Shown: piece after piece, positions 56,737-64,000 of the stretch
How the letters are laid out: the number at the start of each line of letters is the position of its first letter
How positions within the stretch are numbered: position 1 is the first letter of the stretch
NCBI GenBank assembly: GCA_030247855.1
Contig: JAPDRN010000036.1
Location: 124,001 to 188,000 of the forward strand
Direction of reading: 5' to 3'
DNA length: 64,000 nt
DNA from: Knufia peltigerae
Taxonomy: Eukaryota > Ascomycota > Eurotiomycetes > Chaetothyriales > Trichomeriaceae
Notes under the pieces: generated by a model
Databases searched by the model: none
The model's input: the letters and a program-made list of their open reading frames with translations, nothing else
Told to the model about the DNA's origin: nothing
Position numbers and translations under genes: made by a program

Positions 56737-57801
56737 TTACATCTTGCTCTTCACCTCCGGACCAGGCCATGAATCTCTCACCCGCTTCACGATCCACTCG
56801 GCTATCCCGGCATTTGTGTCTTCGGGACATTCCAATGCACCCCAGTGTCCAGCCTTGAGCACGAGCTCCGACAAATCTTCTACTTTCTCACGCATCTCGG
56901 CCGCGAATTTTGGATTGTACACGGTCTGACACACGGCGTCGTACTCGGTGTGCAGGAATAAGACAGGCATCCTCAACTTTCCGCCGTCGAGGCTCTTTTC
57001 ACGGGAGTACTTTTCGTTGGCTGCGTGGTTGAGGTACCAAGCTGTGGCACCGTGCCATCCATTCTTCTCAGCACCCGCCACCAACTCATCCAGAATCTCC
57101 TGATCCAACACGGTCCGATCGAGAGGCACATCCGGCACAGCAGCGTCGACCCCTCCAAACCAACCCCCTTGCTCGGCGACGAGTGAGAGTCTGCTAGGGG
57201 CACGACCCACGTCCGGGTGACCTTTTGCGTAGATGAGTTTGATGGTTCTGGGGAGGTCGGTTTCAAACTGGCGGTCGACCACCGTCGGGTCCCGCTCGTA
57301 AAACACTTGGTAACTGAACTGCCCGTAAGCATACTGGTCCTCCGGGTAGACTTGACGGTCTATGAGCGTGAGGAGAGTCGGTAGGCCCATCTCCAGGGTG
57401 CGGTAGGGCACCGAGAGCGCCACAATCCCCCTGCACACTTCCGGGTGGTGGGAGGCGATGGCCCACAGAGGACCGCAGCCCCAATCGTGGCCTATCCAGA
57501 TGGCGTCCCGACGACCGAGAGCGTCGTGTAGAAGTTCAATGAACTGCGGCACCAGCTTTTCGAGCGCAAACTCGGAAGGGTCCTTGGACGTCCACGTCCC
57601 GCCGTAGCCCGGCATATCTGGAGCGACGACCGAAAAGCCCAGACCGCCGAAAGCGACGAGTTGGTGTTTCCAAGTCGACGCGATTCCCGGCCAACCGTGC
57701 AAAAAGAACATCACTGGCCCGTCCGAGGGCCCGGTCGTGAGGTAGGACCATTGTCTCCCCGTCGTCGGCGACTTGTACGTGTTGGTTTTGAGCGTGGCCA
57801 T
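56737..57801 (-). CDS. Alpha/beta hydrolase, epoxide-hydrolase-like
   Basis: Single exon of 354 residues from the ATG at 57801; a longer frame upstream lacks family similarity. LHGWPG is the oxyanion block, GHDWGCG carries the nucleophile Asp (residue 106), and a late Asp (HTEYDAV) and His (KAGHWG) complete the triad. The Asp nucleophile favours epoxide hydrolase or haloalkane dehalogenase chemistry over a serine esterase. It is unrelated in exon structure to the membrane-anchored enzyme at 1.3-2.9 kb and lies outside the cluster among housekeeping genes. No targeting signal is obvious; the C-terminus KSKM is not a standard PTS1. Confidence 0.88.
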   Translation of the reverse strand: MATLKTNTYKSPTTGRQWSYLTTGPSDGPVMFFLHGWPGIASTWKHQLVAFGGLGFSVVAPDMPGYGGTWTSKDPSEFALEKLVPQFIELLHDALGRRDAIWIGHDWGCGPLWAIASHHPEVCRGIVALSVPYRTLEMGLPTLLTLIDRQVYPEDQYAYGQFSYQVFYERDPTVVDRQFETDLPRTIKLIYAKGHPDVGRAPSRLSLVAEQGGWFGGVDAAVPDVPLDRTVLDQEILDELVAGAEKNGWHGATAWYLNHAANEKYSREKSLDGGKLRMPVLFLHTEYDAVCQTVYNPKFAAEMREKVEDLSELVLKAGHWGALECPEDTNAGIAEWIVKRVRDSWPGPEVKSKM

Positions 57802-58327
57802 GATCGCTGGCTGGGCAAAGTCAACGACACTACTCCACAAGTAAATGAGGTGGTTTACTCTGCAGGTAATTCTCGTACTTGACTTTTTACTTTTGACTCT
57901 TGACGACCTCAATATCCTTTATGAGTACAGAAGTGATGTCTCTTTTAGCTGTACATGTACGGAGTAAACACAGAAAATACTTCTTATACGAACAATTGCC
58001 TTCTTATATCCTCGCATGTGGTGGTAGATATTGGACCTCGGCTTTTTATACTACAGCCTTTTTATGTTACTCCGTTCTCCGTACACGTCTGGGACAATGA
58101 TGACATACCTAGGTGCTTCGTATGCATGCACTATTCTACGTACGGAGGACCTACCGAGATAGGTAAGTAATCCTCAGGTTTAGTTAGGCAGCTGACCTCA
58201 AGCGTAGCTTTTCTTGCGTGCGTTAACCGGAAAATAGTTTACGAGTACGCGATGGATTAGTGGTTCTCCGATGTACATTGCTATGCTTGAGGATTTATAA
58301 GTGACTTCGTATACAGTATTCACAACG
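57802..58327. other. Intergenic region with no recognised gene
   Basis: Promoter of the hydrolase and 3' UTR of the ZIP transporter. Short frames only. Confidence 0.45.
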
Positions 58328-59704
58328 CTATGCAAAGGCTCCAACAACGGCCATCAAAAGGGAGCCCAACCCAACAGCGAGACAAGCCTCTATCCTTCGC
58401 CGTCCTTTCAAGCTCTCATAACTCTTCTCGCTAAGAAAATCCTCTGCAATGAGCTGTACAAGTCCAGCGAACAACAACAGGCCACTACTAATGGCATTGG
58501 TGATTCCAACCATGAGAAGGCCGACTTTGGAAGCTGGATCATATAACTCTCGCATCCATATTCCGATAGCTTGCCCGATGGGTGTTGTCGTTCCGTAGGC
58601 GAGCGCCATGAGCCATGGCTTGGGGCTACTCGCGTCGAATAGTTTCGGTATCAAAGCCGCAATGCGGGCTCCCAATGCGAAACCTTCAAATGTCTGGTGA
58701 AAGGAGATGGCGATCAGTAAAACAACAAACTGTGTCCCCGTGGCTACCGACACGGCCATGCCGATAAAGATACTGTGAAATAAAATGCCCGCCTCAAGGA
58801 GGAGGCACTGAAGAAAGAGTCTTCGGGGATTCTCGTCCGAAGGGGTCGCGTGTCGACGCAATGCATTGTCATCATATTCCGATTCCTTCCTCTTGTGCGG
58901 ATGGTTTAAAGTAGCAGACTCGTCAGCGATCGGATCCAGCGCATCCAGGTCATCGTCGGAACCCGAGTCGCTAGACATTGAATTCCGCGGCTTTGGTGTC
59001 CCGTCATTGTACGGCGTCAGAGGCGTGTCTAGTTGATTGAGCGATATGTGGCCGTTTCCATGAGACGATTCACCTCCTCTGCTGTGCACATGCCTTGGCT
59101 CGTCCGGTATTCCCTCCCATTCGTTGCTGTGACTGTGTCCTGCTCCTTTACTGGCGAAGAACATTTCTATCGACACCACCACAAACACTGCGAGCATTGC
59201 AATGAAACCAGGCATCGGGCGAAAGTGTTTGCTCCAGAAATCGGGGAGGCAGGGATCGGTCAAGGACGAAAAGGCGGTCGGCAGCAGGTGAATGAACGCG
59301 GTCGCGATCAGGACACCGGTGCCAAAGTGTCTGGACAGAAAGAGGAATCGGTGAGGAATAGGTAATTCAGGAAAGCGCCGTGCCACGACTGGAAAGGAAC
59401 ATGCTAGACCGTCGTCAGTGGTAACTATCAAGGAGGACAACCGGCCGGCTTACCCAGCGTGCTCAGTATAAGAATGAGAAACAGGGCGAACACATGGCTG
59501 CCGAGATGGTAGGTCTCGTTGTTCTGCGACGATCCACATGCTGGTTTTGTGTCTGTGTCCTGTCGCCTTGCGAGTTCAGCGTGTAGGAGCTCGATCGGAA
59601 ACCGAGAAATATCGAGATCTGCGGATTATAGTTAGATGTGTCCAGTCGAGATATGTTTGGGCAAGATTCGTACCCCTAGCGAAGACGCTGGATTTTGAAT
59701 ACAT
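58328..59704 (-). CDS. ZIP-family metal transporter
   Basis: Three exons (59704-59674, 59618-59454, 59403-58328) give 423 residues. Eight or so hydrophobic segments are split by a cytoplasmic His/Ser/Asp-rich loop (HSHSNEW, HVHSRGG). The metal-binding signatures are in TM4 (LFHSIFIGMAV) and TM5 (FHQTFEGFALGAR), as in ZIP zinc/iron permeases. These bring Zn2+ or Fe2+ into the cytoplasm. A tiny first exon (MYSKSSVFAR) is inferred from phase. Likely plasma membrane; metal specificity cannot be read. Confidence 0.9.
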
Positions 59705-60390
59705 CTCATACACTCGGCCTCTGTAGCTTTGACCAGGCGAGCAGTCTATCCATAGACGCGGCGTCCCGACATCAATGGTTGATCGAAGAGTGAATAAGAC
59801 AATGTGTGAAGAGTTGACACACAGTATTCGCGGCAACGGAGTATTTTGTCCTTTGTTGTAGATCCTTCTCACCTCCGGCTTTACCGGGCGAATTTGCGTC
59901 CGATCTCGGTTGGCGCTTCAGCCTTACAATGGCGAGTACTAGTTAGTTCTATTCCGTACATACAATATATTCTACCGTGAACTATGTACGAGAATCTCCC
60001 ATTCGTTTGGACAAGGGCTCATAAAGGAATAAGAGAGATATTTAGAAGACTAACGATTGTCAGGAATACCTTGCATATCGTCTCAGAACCTGGGAGCACG
60101 AGTAGAAAAAAGACCGGCAGAGTAGAATCTAATCTTATCTTGGCGCGACATCTACGATTTTTTTGAGATTTATTCACTGAAAGATTCCACATGACGAGTG
60201 CTCGCGACATATATTTCGATGAGTCGAAGGAGACCTTGATCTTGAGCCATTGACAGCCCTCTCTAGCTGGAATGTGGATTCTCTGATATCGCTCCAAAGC
60301 TCGTGGCAGACAAAGTCTCAGAAGCCATAAGTATTACATCAACGCACCAACCAATACCTGCACACATACACAGCATAGCCAGGCGTCGAG
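59705..60390. other. Divergent intergenic region
   Basis: Shared upstream region of the ZIP transporter and the SET-MYND gene. No gene recognised. Confidence 0.45.
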
Positions 60391-62046
60391 ATGGCGGAGC
60401 TGGACTCACTGATTGATTCCATGATCAGCCAGCGCAAGGCTGGAGAGGTCAACTACATCGACGACAAGTATGCCGACACCATCAAGGTCGAGTCAATCCC
60501 TTCAAAGGGCCAAGGAGTATTTGCGCAAAGATCTTTGTCGGTTAAAGACGCACTTTGTTCACTGAATGTCCCGACTACGATGGCGATCGATGCAGAATAC
60601 CTCTCGACGACATGCTATCACTGCCTCATTGTCACATCAACTCAACTGCCCCTCGCACAGGCCGGGACGGCATCAGCGTCACTCAAGGACTGTGGAGGTT
60701 GTCGCAAAGCTCGGTTTTGCAGCAGGGAATGCCAGGTGGAAGCGTGGCACGCCTATCACAAATTCGAGTGTAAAATCTTCAAGAAAGTCGCAGACGACTT
60801 GCCACCTCCCATCCTCAGAGCGGTTCTGCGGGTTGTTCTGCTTAAAGACCGGAATAAAATACCGGAGGACGAGTGGACCCGCATAAGTTCATTGACCTCT
60901 CATGAACACATTCTCGCCGGACGAGGTAGGTCCAACATTACCGACATGGCCGAAGGCATCAAACATCTCGCCGAATCCAGCATGACCGTCGAGATGATAC
61001 AGAGACTCATCTTCATCATGAGGTCGAACACCATCGAACTCCCTACCCCCATCCACGGCCCCATGGGCGTCATGCTGGAACCTCTCGTGGCCAAATTCAA
61101 TCACAGCTGCGAACCGAACTTGGCCATCCACAGACCCCAATATACGATGAAGAGCAGGTGGATGAAGTCCGAGCAGCTCTCCGAGGACGAAAGACAGACC
61201 TTCTTCCAACTCATACCACTGAGGGATATCCAGCAGGGCGAGGAACTTTGTATTAGCTACGTCGTCCCCACGGTCTCGGTGAGTGCCCGGAGGAAGAAGC
61301 TCATGGACGATTACCTCTTCGAGTGCAACTGTCCTAGATGCAAATCGGACATGGAAGCTTCCGCGGAACTGTCCAAAGAACACCCCACCCTACCAGGTCA
61401 ATTTGAACAGTGGGTCAAAGACGTGGGCCGACACTTGGGACGAGTGAGCAAGGATCCCTCTTCCCTACAAAAGGCTGGGAGCGTCATGGCCAAGTCGGAT
61501 CGGTTCTACGACTACCCCACGATCTACACGACTGGCGACTATCCCGAGATCGCAATGACCATCATCTTTGAAGCTCTGAAGAGCCAGGAATTTGACGAAG
61601 CTCTCGGCAACATCCTCCGCATATACTTTTTGATCAACCCGGCGAGACTGGTTGGCCGCCACAACCCGACAAATCTCTACACGATTTTCCTCATGCTGGA
61701 CATCTTCGATGTGGTTTTGGGGATCAAGGTACCAACCGGCGCCAACGATGACAAGGTGAAGAAGTGGCAGCAAAGTCTCTCGGAGCGAGGGTTGACCGAG
61801 AGCGGATTGATTTATTGGCGCGAGAAAGTCTGTGCGGATCTACGACGGAGACTTGAATCAAGCGCGGCAAAGGATCTGCTGGTCCTGGTTGACGAACGGG
61901 ATATGCAGGCCAAACAAGTCTCTCAGACTCAGGGCCACGGTGATGAGAAGAAAGAAGGACCCGAGAGTGCCGAAGAGGAAATGAGAGCATTACTGAGAAT
62001 AAAAGAGCAGAAATGGTCCCAGGTGATGCGACAGAATGGATGCTAG
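60391..62046 (+). CDS. SET and MYND domain methyltransferase (SMYD-like)
   Basis: Single-exon 551-residue protein. The SET N-part (SKGQGVFA, about 39-46) is interrupted by a MYND zinc finger (C75/C78 to HKFEC near 127), then continues with the SET core NHSCEPN (about 237) and GEELCISY (about 283-290), followed by the post-SET CNCPRC cysteines (about 313-318). This is the SMYD layout, a lysine methyltransferase for histones or other proteins using S-adenosylmethionine. All cofactor and zinc residues seem intact. A coiled/charged C-terminus follows. Housekeeping-type gene outside the cluster. Confidence 0.9.
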   Translation: MAELDSLIDSMISQRKAGEVNYIDDKYADTIKVESIPSKGQGVFAQRSLSVKDALCSLNVPTTMAIDAEYLSTTCYHCLIVTSTQLPLAQAGTASASLKDCGGCRKARFCSRECQVEAWHAYHKFECKIFKKVADDLPPPILRAVLRVVLLKDRNKIPEDEWTRISSLTSHEHILAGRGRSNITDMAEGIKHLAESSMTVEMIQRLIFIMRSNTIELPTPIHGPMGVMLEPLVAKFNHSCEPNLAIHRPQYTMKSRWMKSEQLSEDERQTFFQLIPLRDIQQGEELCISYVVPTVSVSARRKKLMDDYLFECNCPRCKSDMEASAELSKEHPTLPGQFEQWVKDVGRHLGRVSKDPSSLQKAGSVMAKSDRFYDYPTIYTTGDYPEIAMTIIFEALKSQEFDEALGNILRIYFLINPARLVGRHNPTNLYTIFLMLDIFDVVLGIKVPTGANDDKVKKWQQSLSERGLTESGLIYWREKVCADLRRRLESSAAKDLLVLVDERDMQAKQVSQTQGHGDEKKEGPESAEEEMRALLRIKEQKWSQVMRQNGC

Positions 62047-62404
62047 GGAGTGACTTTTCTTCCCTCACTTCGAAAAGAGTTGAGATGTGTACATGAAATG
62101 GATCAAATTTCCTCGCTTCCAGCCTTTCATCTTGCCCTTCTTCCGAGCCGTCCACTTGTATTGCTTGGATCGGTTCCTCTTTTGCAAGTTAGACTCCTGT
62201 ATGCCACACATCTTCGGAGAGTTGCTTTAGATCTCCGAAGGTCAAAATTCTTTCCCGCGTAGTCCTTGTAAACACAAACACTCGTACTCCGCACAAAAGT
62301 GCCGTTTTCCTCGGCTTGAAAAAAACAGAAAAAAATTAAATATCAAGTCCCAGTTACAACTATCAAAGTAAACAACCAAAAAAACAAAAACGAAATCTTT
62401 CGTA
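62047..62404. other. 3' flank of the SET-MYND gene
   Basis: Presumably the 3' UTR and spacer before the tRNA; AT-rich near 62320-62400, including A-rich tracts. On the minus strand these A-rich tracts lie downstream of the tRNA as T runs, suiting Pol III termination. Confidence 0.45.
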
Positions 62405-62500
62405 TGCCTCCAGCCAGAATTGAACTAGCGACCTTCGCATACCTTGTGCTTCTTTCTTTCGAGTACAAGTGCGACGCGATAACCACTACACTATAGAGGC
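62405..62500 (-). tRNA. tRNA-Thr: tRNA-Thr(UGU) with a 23-nt intron
   Basis: Read on the minus strand, a 7-bp acceptor stem pairs GCCTCTA with TGGAGGC (one G-U). A D-arm with AGTGGTT loop, an anticodon stem TCGCA/TGCGA and a T-arm GCTAG-TTCAATT-CTGGC complete the cloverleaf, with a 5-nt variable region and discriminator A. Without the intron the length is 73 nt. The anticodon is UGU at 62467-62465 (after C32, U33), which reads ACA. The intron occupies 62463-62441, directly after position 37, the standard place for nuclear tRNA introns. T-rich sequence follows. Confidence 0.88.
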
Positions 62501-63624
62501 GAAATTTAAATGCAAAATTTCGGGGTATCAATTCATATTTTAGAAAAAAATCGCTGACATAATCACTAAATGATATCTGATCTTGGCACCTAAACGAGGC
62601 TGAAATCTGGATAACTCTCCTTAAACCGAGTCGATTCAACTTCGTCTTCAAACCAGAAAATAAAATAAATTTTCATTACAGTTGCAACAAAGTACGAGTA
62701 TCTAGCAAATATATTACCTGATCTTTTGCAAGCACGAAATCGAGTAGTTCAACTATCCCTGGTTGTCTACCTATCAGTCGCCCTAAACACATGGTCTCCA
62801 TGGACGACGCATGTGGAAAAACCGGGGACATGGTGCTGAAGTGTCTATTTTCTGTTCAATGCTTCTCTCTCCCTCCCTTGTTTTGCCAGGATACCTGCAA
62901 ATGGTATTATGTGGACAAGTAGAACCCAAAGTACGAGTCTCGGGTTTCTAGAATCTCATCTCTTCAGTATATTTATACAATTCTCGACACGCCCAACCAT
63001 CCACTTATTACTCTGCGCATCGCCTTGCAGCGCTTGTCTATCCAGCCGACCGCCTAGTCATCCATTGTATATATCGCTTGTAAATGCTCCGAGGTTGGTT
63101 GCACACAAACGAGGACGAAGCCATGGATATCATGGCGCGAGACGATTGGCCGACAGTGAGCATGAATAGCACGCCTTGGTAGATCGGCAGCTCACGCACT
63201 TGCCACTGAAAAAGGCAGCCGCCAGCCACTCGGAAACCGAGACGCACCCGGGGAAACACGAGGCTTCTTGTTACAATGCCGGAGAGCCAATGTTGGAACA
63301 TCCCTTGCAGACAAATTCCGCTCGACATTGCCGACAATGTAACCCCGGATCTGCTGGTAGGTCTGGCTGTTGAGAAAAACTGTCGATCACCGTAGTTTTG
63401 GAGCAGGCGAACGAACCGACCTCAGCACTCATGGCTGGAATTTTCATGGGAATCCTCCATAAAATTCGAATTGCGAAGGAAAGCTCGCCATGTCCTCGTG
63501 ACTGAACTACTGGAATGACGATGAGGGATTTGGAGGTTCGGAAAAACTCATTTCCACACAGGAGTAGTCATCGCAAAGAAACAAACCATGCGCCAGACTT
63601 ACATCGGTACACTCTGTACCCTGA
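62501..63624. other. Region with no supported gene
   Basis: Short frames on both strands only. CTCGGAA occurs at 63229-63235, so the 7-mer is not exclusive to the cluster. Some of this may belong to a gene extending beyond the window. Confidence 0.35.
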
Positions 63625-63966
63625 TCACGTTCCCCCTGAGCACGGCAAGGAGCCCTGAGGTGCACAGTAGTGATGCTCCAAAAGATTGATCGAGTAAAAG
63701 TAAAGAAGACCAGGTCGGTACTCATGATTGTCGCAACTGCCACATTCTTCTCGGTCTCTCTCAACCACGCTCTGTAAGGTATAGGTCGATCGAATGTGCG
63801 TGAGATGAGTGAAAGTGAAGTTGAAATTTGAAACTTCACAGGCGAACAAACACTCGAGTCCCCAAATTATGAAATCTTTCTCATCCCCTTCATCAAGGTC
63901 CAGCCGCTCCTTAAAGACTTCAACCTGTTGATCCCTACTCATACTGCGGGGTTTCGTAGGCATCAT
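63625..63966 (-). CDS. Possible partial unknown gene at the window edge
   Basis: An open frame of 113 codons near the window end, with a charged N-terminal part (DQQVEVFKERLDLDEGDEKDF) that looks coding. Downstream, another frame contains a hydrophobic stretch, but no splice joins them in phase convincingly. I do not recognise it; it may continue past 64000 or be chance. Confidence 0.25.
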   Translation of the reverse strand: MMPTKPRSMSRDQQVEVFKERLDLDEGDEKDFIIWGLECLFACEVSNFNFTFTHLTHIRSTYTLQSVVERDREECGSCDNHEYRPGLLYFYSINLLEHHYCAPQGSLPCSGGT

Positions 63967-64000
63967 CAGTCCAGGAGATGGTGACGGATAAAGGGAACTG

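Noticed and set aside
60889..61383. 164-codon minus-strand frame
   Set aside because: Antisense to the SET core of the SMYD-like protein.
1..64000. CRISPR arrays, bacterial operons, insertion sequences or viral genes
   Set aside because: None found; introns and gene families are eukaryotic, and no direct-repeat arrays, transposase, integrase or capsid motifs were seen.

Overview
The window comes from a filamentous ascomycete (Pezizomycotina). The evidence is short spliceosomal introns (mostly 50-110 nt) in most genes, Zn2Cys6 regulators, an adenylate-forming reductase, a fungal-type borealin/Nbl1, glycogenin, and a tRNA-Thr with an intron after position 37. A melanised Chaetothyriales-like fungus is possible given the catabolic repertoire, but that is a guess. 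Gene models below were built by joining reading frames across introns. Nearly all close in phase from start to stop; the exceptions are stated.

Layout. (1) 0.15-0.55 kb: a small CYSTM-type protein. (2) About 1.3-42.4 kb: a dense block of 21 genes that looks like one catabolic or specialised-metabolism cluster. It holds a membrane-anchored epoxide hydrolase, two Baeyer-Villiger monooxygenases (BVMOs), five SDR oxidoreductases, an Old Yellow Enzyme, an MFS transporter, a peroxisomal enoyl-CoA isomerase/hydratase (C-terminal AKL), a hotdog thioesterase, a carboxymuconolactone-decarboxylase-like protein, a peroxisomal acyl-CoA ligase (C-terminal SRL), a MaoC hydratase, a nitronate monooxygenase, an adenylation-carrier-reductase enzyme, an HSL-type esterase and two Zn2Cys6 regulators. 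A ferric-reductase-like flavocytochrome (42.9-44.6 kb) sits at its edge. (3) About 45-64 kb: housekeeping-like genes: glycogenin, a small unknown protein, an Ars2/Serrate homologue, borealin/Nbl1, an alpha/beta hydrolase, a ZIP metal transporter, a SET-MYND methyltransferase and tRNA-Thr(UGU).

How the cluster could work (inference). A cyclic or terpenoid-like substrate would be oxidised and reduced by the SDRs and OYE. The BVMOs would convert ring ketones to lactones, and the esterase and epoxide hydrolase would open rings. The acid would be activated by the ligase and shortened in peroxisomes by the isomerase and MaoC hydratase, with the thioesterase releasing CoA. No acyl-CoA oxidase or thiolase is present in the window, so those steps would rely on genes elsewhere. 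The carboxylate-reducing AFR could instead make an aldehyde or alcohol product. A 7-mer, CTCGGAA, recurs in many of the cluster's intergenic regions, sometimes as inverted pairs, and is a candidate binding site for one of the local Zn2Cys6 factors.

Other notable signals: three apparent GC-AG introns, a 17-nt microexon, and an isomerase whose last intron, if retained, would remove the peroxisomal signal.
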